From CAWBFD01 sp963788115 (GTDB taxonomy: Bacteria > Actinomycetota > Thermoleophilia > Solirubrobacterales > 70-9): a stretch of DNA of 64,000 nucleotides. The position numbers and the translations under genes were made by a program. The notes under the pieces are model-generated. The model searched no databases, was not told where the DNA came from, and saw only the letters and a program-made list of their open reading frames with translations. The stretch's first letter is position 1. The number at the start of each line of letters is the position of its first letter. This document shows positions 1 to 8,374 of this stretch, piece after piece. Location: positions 868,001 through 932,000 of the forward strand of contig CAWBFD010000004.1 in the NCBI GenBank assembly GCA_963788115.1, in the 5' to 3' direction.

Positions 1-183
1 AACCTATGCCCTTCACCGGCGGGTTCATCCTCGGGTTCGTCCTGGAGAGGTGCCAGGAGAGCGCACGGCTATGGGGAAAAGCCGCCGGTTGGCTACGGCG
101 ACTTCACCCGAGGCACGGGTGAAGGCGGATAGGCTGTCCCGACTCGCGACTGCGGTGAGCCGACCCAGAGGGGGATTTGAACC

Positions 184-574
184 ATGCGAAGACATCGTTT
201 CCATGTGAGCTTGGGGCTCACGGCGCTGTGCGTCTGCGCCCTGGCCGCGGCCGGATGCGGCGGCGATGACGACGACGAGGCAACAACGACCACCTCCGCC
301 ACCGCGGCTGCGGAGCAGAAGATCGACTCGGCCGTCCAGTCCTGCAGCGACGAGGCCGAGCAGCTCGGCGGTACGGCGGGAACCGCCCTGGGGAGCGCCT
401 GCACTTCCGTCGGCGACACCGCCAAGCGAGGCTCTCAGCTCCGGCGGCGGGGACGTGAAGCAGGCGCTCTCGCAGGCTGAGAGTTCCTGCAAGAGCGCGG
501 TCGATCAGGTCCCGTCTGGCCAGGCTCAGGACGCGCTCTCAAAGCTCTGCGACGCGATCTCAAGCGCTGAGTAG
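184..574 (+). pseudogene. Small lipoprotein, split by a +1 frameshift
   Basis: The reading frame from the ATG at 184 encodes a signal peptide with a lipobox ending in Cys (AAAGC, about residue 24), then a run of Asp (GGDDDD) and an Ala/Gln/Ser-rich helix-prone part. The frame runs to a TGA at 478-480, but its last 20 codons are Arg-rich and unlike the rest. Skipping one base near 427 (aag|c|gag) continues in frame 2 with the same composition (ALSSGGGDVKQALSQAES...) to the TAG at 572-574, giving a product of about 130 residues with paired Cys. I read this as one lipoprotein gene with a single-base insertion. It may be a sequencing error. Function unknown; the protein would be anchored outside the membrane. 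Confidence 0.55.
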
Positions 575-1031
575 ACGGCTGGAGGCGGCTCCCGGTGCGT
601 GTTGCGCCGTTCGCGGGCGCGCTATAAGACACCGGCGCGGCGCTGTACTCCTCGTCGCTGACGTGCTCGCCCCACGTTGCACTGTTGCCTTCGTCGTCCA
701 CCTCGACCATCGCGAGGTGGGTCATGAAGCGGTTGGGGGCGGCGCCGTGCCAGTGGTCCTCCCCGGGTTCGAAGTGGACACGGTCACCGGGCCGGATGAT
801 CTCGATCGGGCCGCCGCGGCGCTGCGCGAGGCCGACGCCCTCGGTGACGCAGATGGTCTGACCGTTGGGGTGGATGTGCCACGCGGTCCGGGCGGCCGGA
901 GTGAAGTGGACGCTGCTTGCCTGCAGGCGCGACTGGCCTGACGGCGTCGCAACCGGGTCGATGTAGACCGCCCCGGTGAACCACTCGCTCGGCCCAGCCA
1001 TGGTCTCGGTGGAGTTCTTGGTGAGCTGCAT
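435..1031 (-). CDS. Cupin-domain protein with unusual C-terminal tail
   Basis: Single-domain cupin of the kind found in small mandelonitrile-lyase-like and carboxymuconolactone-associated proteins. Cupin motif 1 is visible as WHIHPNGQTICVTEGVG with the metal-binding His residues, and motif 2 as PGDRVHFEPGEDHWHGA. These proteins usually end at about 130-140 residues, here near EHVSDEEYS; the frame continues for about 55 more Arg/Pro-rich residues and runs antisense into the lipoprotein gene (435-574). The tail looks like non-coding sequence read through after loss of a stop. The ATG at 1031 has a strong AGGAGG 4-6 bases upstream. Substrate unknown. It is transcribed toward the lipoprotein gene and away from the FUSC gene. 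Confidence 0.8.
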   Translation of the reverse strand: MQLTKNSTETMAGPSEWFTGAVYIDPVATPSGQSRLQASSVHFTPAARTAWHIHPNGQTICVTEGVGLAQRRGGPIEIIRPGDRVHFEPGEDHWHGAAPNRFMTHLAMVEVDDEGNSATWGEHVSDEEYSAAPVSYSAPANGATRTGSRLQPSTQRLRSRRRALRARPEPGQTGPDRPRSCRNSQPARAPASRPRRRS

Positions 1032-1180
1032 GTCGTCCTCCTGGTTGCGTGTCGCTCCGATGGGAGGAGCGCGCTTTGACGGGCGCCCCTTCCCGCCCTC
1101 ACTTGCAAACTAATCCGCCGCTTCCCTTGTCGGCAGAATGATCCGACGATCGCGCCCGACGACCCCATCCTCACCTGACA

Positions 1181-2233
1181 ATGGCCCAGGCGCCGGCGAC
1201 AGCCAGCTCGCGCCTGCCGGCGGCCTGGGCGCTTCGCGGGAACCCGATGCCCACGATCAGGCGAGGCTTCCTGATCGCGGTGCCCGTGGCCGCCGCCCTG
1301 CTCACGGACTTCGAGCTCGACGACGCCGTCGCCGGGGCGCTCGGCACCGCGGCGATGATCTGCGGCTTCCTCGCCTTCGACGCTCCCGCCCGGGTGCGGG
1401 CGCGGTGGCAGCTCTGCTGCGCGCCGTTGGTGGGCGTCATGGCGGCGCTCGGGGTGCTCACGAGCCAGACCGTGCCGACGGCGATCCTCGGCATGGCGCT
1501 GGTCGCGACGCTCGCCGCGTACGCGGTCGCCGTCTCCATGCGAATGGCGATCGCCGGGCTGACCGTGGCGCTCGCCTTCCTGATCGCGCAGGGGCTGTGG
1601 CTGGAGCCACACCAGGCATGGGAGGCGCTCGCGCTCGGCACAGCCGGCGGCCTCGTGCAGGCCGGCTGGGCCGTCGGCGTGTGGGCGGTCGCCGATCGCG
1701 GTCGTGAGCGTCCGTTCGAGCTCGGCCGGGAGGCGCGGGAGACGGCCGCGAAGCTGCGCGCCGGCTTCTACCTCCAGGACCCGGCCCTGCGCCACGCGCT
1801 TCGCTTCGGTACGGCGATGGCGATCGGGGTGGCGATCTATCGCCTGGGCGGCTTCCACGACCACGGCTATTGGGTGCCGTTGACGATCCTCTTCGTGCTC
1901 AAGCCCGAGGCCGGCCAGACCTCCGAGCGGATCGCAATGCGCGCGGCCGGGACGGTGATCGGACTCGTGCTGGCTACGGCCCTGGCCGAGGTCCTGAGCG
2001 ACGCGATCATCCCGAGCACGATCGTGCTCACGACCGCGGCGGCGCTCGCCTACGCGATGCTGACGATCGAGTACGCGCTCTTCACGACTGCAATCACCGT
2101 TTACGTCGTGCTCCTGACCGACACGCTGGGCTCGGATGCCTTCGACGCCGCGGGCGAGCGTGCCCTCGGCACGGCGCTCGGGATCCTGGTCGCGGGGCTG
2201 GCGTTCCGGGTCTTCCGCGAACCCAAGCGCTGA
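1181..2233 (+). CDS. FUSC-family inner membrane protein
   Basis: A 350-residue integral membrane protein with two blocks of hydrophobic helices (about residues 28-170 and 205-340) separated by a short charged cytoplasmic segment. The second block contains the pattern HGYWVPLTILFVLKPE followed by R-A-x-GTVIG, which is typical of the FUSC/aromatic-acid exporter (YccS/AaeB-like, FUSC_2) superfamily. Members of this superfamily are thought to export aromatic or amphipathic compounds; the substrate cannot be read here. It is shorter than the 650-700 residue two-domain enterobacterial proteins. An in-frame ATG at 1247 with a GGGAA upstream is an alternative start. It converges on the aldo/keto reductase 16 bases away. 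Confidence 0.8.
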   Translation: MAQAPATASSRLPAAWALRGNPMPTIRRGFLIAVPVAAALLTDFELDDAVAGALGTAAMICGFLAFDAPARVRARWQLCCAPLVGVMAALGVLTSQTVPTAILGMALVATLAAYAVAVSMRMAIAGLTVALAFLIAQGLWLEPHQAWEALALGTAGGLVQAGWAVGVWAVADRGRERPFELGREARETAAKLRAGFYLQDPALRHALRFGTAMAIGVAIYRLGGFHDHGYWVPLTILFVLKPEAGQTSERIAMRAAGTVIGLVLATALAEVLSDAIIPSTIVLTTAAALAYAMLTIEYALFTTAITVYVVLLTDTLGSDAFDAAGERALGTALGILVAGLAFRVFREPKR

Positions 2234-2249
2234 ACCGGACCGACAAGGG

Positions 2250-3017
2250 CTAGAGCAGAGCCTCGAACTCGGCGTCGCTCAGCTCGATCTCCAGCGCGGC
2301 GAGGTTTTGCCTCAGGTGGTCGAGCGAGAGCGTGCCGGGGATCGGCAGCATCGTCGGGGAGCGCCGCAGCATCCAGGCAAGCGCGATCTGCTCGACCGTG
2401 GCGCCGTGCCGTGCGGCGATCTCGGCGAGCGCCGTGTCGCGGTCGCCGTGCAGCGGGTAGTACGGAACGAACGCGATCCCCTCCTGGGTGCAGTAGTCGA
2501 CGACCTCCTCGTGGCTGCGCTCGACGAGGTTGTACGGGTTCTGGACGGCCGCGATCGGCAACGCCTGACGGGCGCGCTCGATCTCCTCGATCCCCACCGC
2601 TGAGACGCCCGCTTCCCGGATCTTCCCGCGGTCCCTGTACTCCGCGATCACGGCGAGGCTCTCCTCGAGCGGCGTCCGGGGGTCGACCCGGTGGAGGTAG
2701 TAGAGGCCGATGCTGCCGGTCCCCAGGCGTCGCAGGCTCTCCTCGATCTGGGCTCGCAGCACCTCGGGACGGCCCTCGCCGGCGTGGTATCCGCCCTTGG
2801 TGGCCACCACGCACCCCTCCGGGACGGGACTCAGCGCCGTGCCGATCGTCTCCTCGCTCTCCCCGTCCGTGTACACGTGGGCGGTGTCGATCATCCCGAC
2901 ACCGGCTGAGACCGCCGCCTTCACGAACGCGACGTTCTCGGGCGCGCTCGTGAGCCGGTTGGTCCCCAGCCCTATCCGGGCGACCTCAGTGCCGGCGATC
3001 TCGAGGCTGATGGTCAT
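2250..3017 (-). CDS. Aldo/keto reductase
   Basis: NADPH-dependent oxidoreductase of the AKR superfamily, 255 residues. The catalytic tetrad is intact: Asp44 and Tyr49 in IDTAHVYTDG, Lys74 in VATKGG and His109 in YYLHRVDP. The C-terminal cofactor-binding part (PIPGTLSLDHLRQN) is present. It is somewhat shorter than the 280-330 residues common in the family but has no missing core element. The carbonyl substrate is not identifiable. It stands alone between convergent and divergent neighbours, and the 281 bases upstream (3018-3298) hold no gene I can support. Confidence 0.9.
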   Translation of the reverse strand: MTISLEIAGTEVARIGLGTNRLTSAPENVAFVKAAVSAGVGMIDTAHVYTDGESEETIGTALSPVPEGCVVATKGGYHAGEGRPEVLRAQIEESLRRLGTGSIGLYYLHRVDPRTPLEESLAVIAEYRDRGKIREAGVSAVGIEEIERARQALPIAAVQNPYNLVERSHEEVVDYCTQEGIAFVPYYPLHGDRDTALAEIAARHGATVEQIALAWMLRRSPTMLPIPGTLSLDHLRQNLAALEIELSDAEFEALL

Positions 3018-3298
3018 GCTCCGAGAGTAAACGCATGTGAGGTGCGGGCGAGCGGTTAGCGGCTGCCATGATCGCCGTCCGCGATCTGCGCGAGGGCCTG
3101 AAACAGCGCGGGGGCGTTCAGGACGAGGTCGAGCGGCAGGTACAGGATGCGATATCGCTTCGGTTAGCTACGCCATGCAAATAGCCCCTTGCATCTGGGC
3201 ATCGATCGGGGTAGGGTCGAGTCGCCTCGGGAATTCCGGTGCGGGGCATCACCCTCTCCGATCGACGCCCTGGCCGGAGCGCAAAGGGGGGCGTAGAC

Positions 3299-3916
3299 GT
3301 GAAACGGAGACTCAAGCACGGGTTGGCCATCGGCGCCGTCGCGGCCTGCCTCGTGGCGCTGGGCTCGACGCTCGCCCAAGGAGCCCTGAGGAACGGCGGC
3401 TTCGAGAGCGGCGACTTCTCGAGATGGCAGACAAACAGCCTCGGTGATGGGAGCTGGCAGATCTACTCGGGGCTCGGGTTCCAAGGGCTCTCCCCTCCGC
3501 CGCGGGGCGACTTCGCCGCCGAGACGGTCCAGAGCGCTTCGAGCTCAAACATCCTCTTTCGCGATCTGCGGCTGAGGAAGGACGTGCGCTACAGGCTCAC
3601 GATGCTGGTCTATTACGTCAACGAAGCCGGCGTCTTTTCTACCCCGAAGCGCCTCTCACACACGGGCGCGCCGAACCAGCAATACCGGATCGACCTGATG
3701 AAGCCGAACTCGCCACTGCGCTCGCTCAAGCCCGAGCATGTCCTGGCGAACATCTTCAGGACCAGGGTCGGCGACCCATTGATAATGGCGCCGAACCCGG
3801 TCAGCGAGAACCTCTCGCGGTTCGCCGGGCGCACGGTGAGGCTGCGGTTCGCGGAGGTGGACAATCAGGCCAACTTTGCCGCGGGCGTCGACGCGGTCAC
3901 GCTGAAGCGCCGCTGA
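3299..3916 (+). CDS. Secreted protein with NGGFE-type binding domain
   Basis: A 205-residue exported protein. I choose the GTG at 3299 because AAGGGGGG lies a few bases upstream and the product then begins with a clean signal peptide (VKRRLKHG, hydrophobic core, cleavage near AQG-ALRNG). The mature protein starts with RNGGFESGDFSRWQT, the opening of many carbohydrate-binding-like jelly-roll domains of secreted actinobacterial proteins, and ends with a beta-rich segment (AGRTVRLRFAEVDNQ...AAGVDAVTLKRR) typical of the last strands of such folds. No catalytic residues are visible. Probably an extracellular binding protein; ligand unknown. Confidence 0.7.
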   Translation: MKRRLKHGLAIGAVAACLVALGSTLAQGALRNGGFESGDFSRWQTNSLGDGSWQIYSGLGFQGLSPPPRGDFAAETVQSASSSNILFRDLRLRKDVRYRLTMLVYYVNEAGVFSTPKRLSHTGAPNQQYRIDLMKPNSPLRSLKPEHVLANIFRTRVGDPLIMAPNPVSENLSRFAGRTVRLRFAEVDNQANFAAGVDAVTLKRR

Positions 3917-4079
3917 ACGGATCGCGACCCGCTGGCCGGGGCGCGGGTACTCGTTCAGCTCAATCCGATCGGAGTCAGTAGGGACCCGTGACGGCTGGGG
4001 GCCGCCCTGCCCCCGTAACCCGGCAGAGGCCGCCCGCGCGGCTGTTCTGCCTCCCGCTGCCCGCCGGCCGACGCCAAAG

Positions 4080-4120
4080 AGCACGGCCGCCGGTGGAACT
4101 TGCAGGGAGGCGGCCGTGCT
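4080..4120. terminator. 12-bp perfect hairpin in the 489-bp gap 3917-4405
   Basis: The arms AGCACGGCCGCC (4080-4091) and GGCGGCCGTGCT (4109-4120) pair perfectly around a 17-nt loop. There is no U-tract, so it fits the stem-only terminators common in actinobacteria. The rest of the gap (3917-4079 and 4121-4405) shows no convincing coding frame, tRNA or repeat; the last 60 bases before 4406 are more AT-rich and probably carry the promoter of the next gene. Confidence 0.5.
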
Positions 4121-4405
4121 ACGTAGTTACAACGCGCCCGCCGGAGTCTTGTCAGAGACGTCTCGGGTCAAATTACGGCTGGCTGGCCGGCCTGTCCCGG
4201 ACGGTTCGCTACGCGCCAGCGTCGGCGACGACGCTCACGAATCGTGATCCTGCTCATCAGGTTGGCGTCCGAACGTTCCGACGGGCTCTCCCCTGACCCG
4301 CGCGAACTCAGCAATCTTAAACCGACAAGAACCCGGCCGGGCGCGTTGTAACTGATGCAGGGACAAATTGGCAGTCCAGTGAGGTTGACCCGAAGGGGGC
4401 CCTTC

Positions 4406-5179
4406 ATGTCACGTATGGCACGCATCCTCTCGTTGGCCGGCCTTGCGACCCTGGCGATGCTGCCAGCGGCCGCCGAGGCATCGGCGAGCAATCAGCCCGC
4501 CGTCAACGTCCAGCAGGCCACCGGCTCGAGCGCCGCGGCGATCCAGTCGGCGGTCGACGCCTACCGCGCTGACCTCGGCACGCTCAACCCGAACGTCGCC
4601 GGCTCATTCGGCTCGGGGCGGCGCGAGATCAATTGGGACGGCGTCCCGGACGCCTTCTCCTCGCCGAACGCCTTCCCGCCGGACTTCTTCAACGTCAACT
4701 CGCCGCGCGGAGCTGTCTTCTTCACTCCCGGGAGCGGGTTCCAGGTGAGCGGCAAGGCCCCGGTCGCGCCGATCGAGTTCGACAACATAAACCCGACCTA
4801 CTCGAGCCTGTTCACGACGTTCAGCGCGCCGCGGCTGTTCACCGCTCTCGATAGCAAGTTTGTCGACGTCCGCTTCTTCGTGCCCGGCAGCTCGACGCCC
4901 GCCACCACCACGGGCTTCGGCTCGGTCTTCACCGACGTCGACCGGACCCGGAGGACCCAGATCAAGTACTTCGACGAGCGGGACCGCCCCCTGGGGACAT
5001 TCGACGTGCCGGCTAGCCCCGGCAGCGAGACCCTGTCGTTCCTCGGCGTCCGCTTCCTCGACGATCAGGTCGCGCGGGTAAGGATCAGGAGCGGCAACAG
5101 GGCGCTGGGCCCAAACGAGAATCCAGGACGGGACCTCGTCGTGATGGACGACTTCATCTACGGCGAGCCCACGCCGTAA
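4406..5179 (+). CDS. Secreted protein of unknown function
   Basis: A 257-residue exported protein. I use the ATG at 4406 rather than the in-frame ATG at 4355, because GAAGGGGG lies just upstream and the signal peptide (MSRMARILSLAGLATLAMLPAA) then sits at the very N-terminus. The mature part contains INWDGVPDAF, FFNVNSPRGAVFFTPG, a beta-rich middle (DVRFFVPGSSTPATTTGFGSV) and ends in VVMDDFIYGEPTP. I recognise this as a recurring family of secreted hypothetical proteins in bacteria but know no assigned function. Likely an all-beta extracellular protein. Confidence 0.7.
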   Translation: MSRMARILSLAGLATLAMLPAAAEASASNQPAVNVQQATGSSAAAIQSAVDAYRADLGTLNPNVAGSFGSGRREINWDGVPDAFSSPNAFPPDFFNVNSPRGAVFFTPGSGFQVSGKAPVAPIEFDNINPTYSSLFTTFSAPRLFTALDSKFVDVRFFVPGSSTPATTTGFGSVFTDVDRTRRTQIKYFDERDRPLGTFDVPASPGSETLSFLGVRFLDDQVARVRIRSGNRALGPNENPGRDLVVMDDFIYGEPTP

Positions 5180-5336
5180 CTCGCGACGACGAGGCCAGCC
5201 AACCGGAGCCGGGCTGCGAGCTGGGCGAGATCACGACGTTGTCCTGTCGCTCGGCCGCTGAGGGTTGCTCGAGCGAGCGCGCAGTCCGTAGAGTTGCGGG
5301 CCCTCCGGCCGTTCTTCGGCTAACGGGGGTTGCGAT

Positions 5337-5900
5337 GTGACCGCTACAAGGCTCCAATCGAGCGCCAGACTCTTCTCACTACTCGGGCTCGCCATGGTGA
5401 TCGCGGTGGGTTTGTATGTCTTCGGCACCGAGCACACACCCGATTACTCAGGCACCGGCCTGTTCGGAAAGACCGCAACGGACACTCTCCCGCTCAAGTC
5501 CTGGCTGGCGACGGGGGTGCTGGCACTCGCCGCCGTGCAGATCGGATTGGCGCTGTGGATGTACGGCAAGCTGCCGGGCATCGCCGCCAGCGGCACACGG
5601 CCCCGCACTGTGCATCGGGCCGTCGGGACCGTGGCCGTGCTGGCCACGTTGCCGATCGCCTATCACTGCGCCTTCGCGTACGGAGTGGAGACGAACATCG
5701 ACGCGCGGGTCGCCGTCCACTCGCTGGCGGGCTGCTTCCTCTATGGGGCGATCGCCGCCAAGCTCGTGATCGTCCGCTCCCGGCGGTTGCCCGGCTGGGC
5801 GCTGCCGCTTGCCGGAGGCACATTGGTCACGCTCGTCGCCGTGCTCTGGTACACGAGCGCGCTCTGGTACTTCGACGACTACAGCCTGCCGTCGCTCTGA
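5337..5900 (+). CDS. DUF6529 family b561-like membrane protein
   Basis: A 187-residue membrane protein with about five hydrophobic segments. The sequence FGTEHTPDY...LKSWLATGVLALAAVQ, then TVHRAVG, PIAYHCAFAYGVE and VAVHSLAGCFLYG, ending in WALPLAGG...LWYTSALWYF, matches what I know of the DUF6529 family. The three spaced His residues inside or beside helices (VHRA, YHC, VHS) are compatible with b-type haem ligation as in cytochrome b561-like proteins; this is inference. Only a GTG start at 5337 is available in this frame. It precedes the peroxidase/encapsulin pair by 179 bases, with no proof of shared function. Confidence 0.75.
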   Translation: MTATRLQSSARLFSLLGLAMVIAVGLYVFGTEHTPDYSGTGLFGKTATDTLPLKSWLATGVLALAAVQIGLALWMYGKLPGIAASGTRPRTVHRAVGTVAVLATLPIAYHCAFAYGVETNIDARVAVHSLAGCFLYGAIAAKLVIVRSRRLPGWALPLAGGTLVTLVAVLWYTSALWYFDDYSLPSL

Positions 5901-6079
5901 TACGCCAAGCGGATCTCACCCCGGTAGAGCCCGACCCAACCGCGCACCCCTTTCACGACGGGCAGAACAGTGTTGCCGTCTGGCGCCGAGGACTTCGCCG
6001 GGAACCCAATCTGACCCTATGCTGCGGGCAGGCCAGCGAACCGGGATAGGCTTGGCGCGTTGCGAGGTATCGAGCCCTG

Positions 6080-7093
6080 ATGAAGGCACCCGAGCCGCAA
6101 TCCATTCTGAGCCCGATCACGGAAGCGGCGATCTTCGTGACGGTGACCGTGGATTCCGGGGCCGAGGACGGGGTTCGCGATCTGCTGTCCGATGTCAGCG
6201 GACTGAGGCGGTCGGTGGGCTTCCGGATCCCGGAGGGAGAGCTGACCTGTGTGGTCGGTGTCGGCGCCGGGATTTGGGATCGGCTGTTCGGCGCGCCGCG
6301 TCCGGCCGGATTGCATCCGTTTCCTGAGTTTGCGGGCCCCAGGCACACCGCGCCGGCGACGCCCGGCGATCTCTTGTTCCATATCCGCGCCCATCGGCTG
6401 GACCTTTGCTTCGAGCTGGCCCAGCGGCTGATGAGTCGGCTCGCCGGCTACGTGCGGGTGGTCGATGAGGTGCACGGGTTCAGGTCATTCGACGAACGCG
6501 ATCTGCTCGGGTTCGTCGATGGCACGGAGAACCCAGAGGGAGCGGCGGCGCTCGCCGCGGTCTTGATCGGTGATGAGGACCCGGAGTTCGCGGGCGGGAG
6601 CTACGTCGTCGTTCAGAAGTACCTCCATGACCTCGAGGGTTGGGATGCGCTGCCGGTCGAGGAGCAGGAGCGAGCGATGGGCCGGACCAAGCTCAACGAC
6701 ATCGAATTCCCCGATGAGCTGAAGCCCGCCAACTCGCACGTGGCGCTGAACACGATCATCGATGAGAACGGCGAGCAGCGCCAGATCGTGCGCTTCAACA
6801 TGCCCTTCGGGCGCGTCGGGGCAGGAGAGTTCGGGACATACTTCATCGGCTACGCCCGCGGCCCGGAGGTGATCGAGCAGATGCTGAAGAACATGTTCAT
6901 CGGCAAGCCACCGGGCAGCTACGACCGGATCCTCGACTTCTCCACGGCACTCACGGGCAACCTGTTCGTCGTACCCACCGTCGACTTCCTCGACGACCCA
7001 CCGGCTCCCGGCCCCGCCGCAGCGTCCGAGTCCGAGGATGAGTCCGAGGACGGGTCGCTAGCGATCGGAAGCCTGAGGGAGGCGGCGCGATGA
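6080..7093 (+). CDS. DyP-type haem peroxidase, encapsulin cargo
   Basis: Dye-decolourising peroxidase, 337 residues. The distal motif is LLGFVDGTENPEG with catalytic Asp147 (GxxDG), the proximal haem ligand is His220 in NSHVALNT, and the distal Arg238 lies in QIVRFNMPFG. After a Pro/Ala and Glu/Asp/Ser-rich flexible linker the protein ends with DGSLAIGSLREAAR (324-337). This is the SL-x-IGSL type encapsulation peptide that DyP enzymes of actinobacteria use to dock inside encapsulin shells. The TGA overlaps the ATG of the encapsulin gene by four bases, so the two are translationally coupled. The enzyme oxidises phenolic or dye-like substrates with H2O2; its physiological substrate is unknown. 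Confidence 0.95.
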   Translation: MKAPEPQSILSPITEAAIFVTVTVDSGAEDGVRDLLSDVSGLRRSVGFRIPEGELTCVVGVGAGIWDRLFGAPRPAGLHPFPEFAGPRHTAPATPGDLLFHIRAHRLDLCFELAQRLMSRLAGYVRVVDEVHGFRSFDERDLLGFVDGTENPEGAAALAAVLIGDEDPEFAGGSYVVVQKYLHDLEGWDALPVEEQERAMGRTKLNDIEFPDELKPANSHVALNTIIDENGEQRQIVRFNMPFGRVGAGEFGTYFIGYARGPEVIEQMLKNMFIGKPPGSYDRILDFSTALTGNLFVVPTVDFLDDPPAPGPAAASESEDESEDGSLAIGSLREAAR

Positions 7094-7890
7094 ATCACCT
7101 GCTCCGCGGGCACGCCCCCATCACCGAGTCGGGATGGGAGCTCCTCGACCGCGAGGCGCGGGATCGATCGACGCCCGCGCTCGCTGCTCGGAAGCTGGTC
7201 GACTTCTCCGGCCCGCATGGCTGGGAGCACTCGGCGACCAATCTGGGGCGTACGGATCCGCTGGCGTCCGCCCCGGCCGAGGGAGTGTCCGGGCTGCAGC
7301 GACGCGTCTTGCCGCTGGTCGAGATGCGAGCGGACTTCGAGCTGTCGAGGGCGGAGCTGCGTGACGCCGATCGTGGCGCTGATGACACTGACCTCGACGC
7401 GCTCGACGAGGCCGCGCGTCAGATCGCGGTGGCCGAGAACGTCGCCGTGTTTCACGGCTGGCAGGGCTCCATCGGCGGAATCGGCGAGGCCTCGCCGCAC
7501 GAACCGATTCCGCTCGGCCAGGCCCCTGACGGGTATCCGCGGCCGGTGGCCGGCGCCATAGAGCGCCTATTGCAGAGCGGGATCGCGGGGCCGTATGGGC
7601 TGGCGCTTGAAAGCGAGCAATACCGCTCGGTGATCGAGACGGCAGAACACGGTGGCTACCCGCTGGTGGAGCACCTGCGCAAGATCGTCGAGGGGCCGGT
7701 CGTGTGGGCGCCGGGCGTGACCGGAGCGGTCGTCCTGAGCCTGCGTGGCGGCGATTTCATCTTCGAGTCGGGCCAGGACGTGTCGATTGGGTATGAGTCA
7801 CACGACGCACAAGTAGTGCGGCTGTATCTCGAGGAGAGCTTCAGCTTCCACGTCGCCACGCCGGAGGCGGCCGTGGCGCTCACGCCGTGA
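7090..7890 (+). CDS. Encapsulin nanocompartment shell protein (family 1)
   Basis: A 266-residue protein of the linocin-M18/encapsulin family, the usual length for a T=1 (60-subunit) shell with an HK97-like fold. Family features visible are the N-terminal cargo-binding helix region (HAPITESGWELLDREARD), the P-domain stretch with ENVAVFHGWQGSIGGIGEASPHEPI, and the C-terminal VVLSLRGGDFIFESGQDVSIGYESHD...VRLYLEESFSF. It follows the DyP gene with an ATGA overlap, so cargo and shell are made together. Expected role: self-assembling protein shell enclosing the peroxidase, found in the cytoplasm or released. Confidence 0.95.
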   Translation: MNHLLRGHAPITESGWELLDREARDRSTPALAARKLVDFSGPHGWEHSATNLGRTDPLASAPAEGVSGLQRRVLPLVEMRADFELSRAELRDADRGADDTDLDALDEAARQIAVAENVAVFHGWQGSIGGIGEASPHEPIPLGQAPDGYPRPVAGAIERLLQSGIAGPYGLALESEQYRSVIETAEHGGYPLVEHLRKIVEGPVVWAPGVTGAVVLSLRGGDFIFESGQDVSIGYESHDAQVVRLYLEESFSFHVATPEAAVALTP

Positions 7891-8014
7891 GCGAGATCGG
7901 CATCGACCATCGCCTCACGACGCGCCGAGCTTCGGTCCGCTGCGTTGATCGTCCGACCGGCCGAGGGGCGACACTCCTGGCGTGCCGCAACCGGTTCGAG
8001 CGGGAGGTCGCGAG

Positions 8015-8374
8015 GTGCTGGATGTTGCGCGCGCGTCCACGCCGACGCATGGGTACCTGCGCTCACGCATCACCTACGTCTTAATCGCCACGGTAGTCTT
8101 CGACGCCGTCGCCAGCGTGCTGATCTTCGCCTTCGAGCGGCACGCGACGGGCACTGAGATCACGACCTTCGGGGACTCCGTGTTCTGGACCAGCACCCAG
8201 CTCCTCACCGTCTCCTCGCAGCTCCCGAATCCGATCTCCACGCCGGCGCGGATCCTGGATGTCTTCCTCCAGGCCTACGCCATCTCGGTCGTGGCGGTAC
8301 TGGCCGGGTCGTTTAGCGCCTTCTTCCACCGCCGCGGAATGGAGCGCGAGCATGAAGAGGCGCGATCGACTTGA
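8015..8374 (+). CDS. Two-helix ion-channel-like membrane protein
   Basis: About 119 residues from the GTG at 8015 (GGGAGG 7 bases upstream; an in-frame GTG at 7982 lacks one). Helix 1 (about 18-40) is followed by a pore-loop-like segment, WTSTQLLTVSSQLPNP, and helix 2 (QAYAISVVAVLAGSFSAFFHRR), then a charged cytoplasmic tail. The arrangement is that of a 2-TM potassium-channel (Ion_trans_2) subunit, but the selectivity filter reads TVSSQLPNP rather than TVGYGD. It may be a divergent channel or a non-conducting relative. It lies 124 bases after encapsulin on the same strand; its 3' end overlaps the MFS remnant on the other strand. Confidence 0.7.
   Translation: MLDVARASTPTHGYLRSRITYVLIATVVFDAVASVLIFAFERHATGTEITTFGDSVFWTSTQLLTVSSQLPNPISTPARILDVFLQAYAISVVAVLAGSFSAFFHRRGMEREHEEARST

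Noticed and set aside
3..122. Short frame at the left edge reading PMPFTGGFILGFVLERC and ending at 120-122
   Set aside because: It recalls a sortase LPxTG tail but has too short a membrane segment, no upstream context and no ribosome binding site; it may be chance.
3059..3160. Minus-strand frame reading RILYLPLDLVLNAPALFQALA in the gap upstream of the aldo/keto reductase
   Set aside because: Protein-like for 34 codons, but there is no start codon, a stop lies just upstream and I recognise no family.
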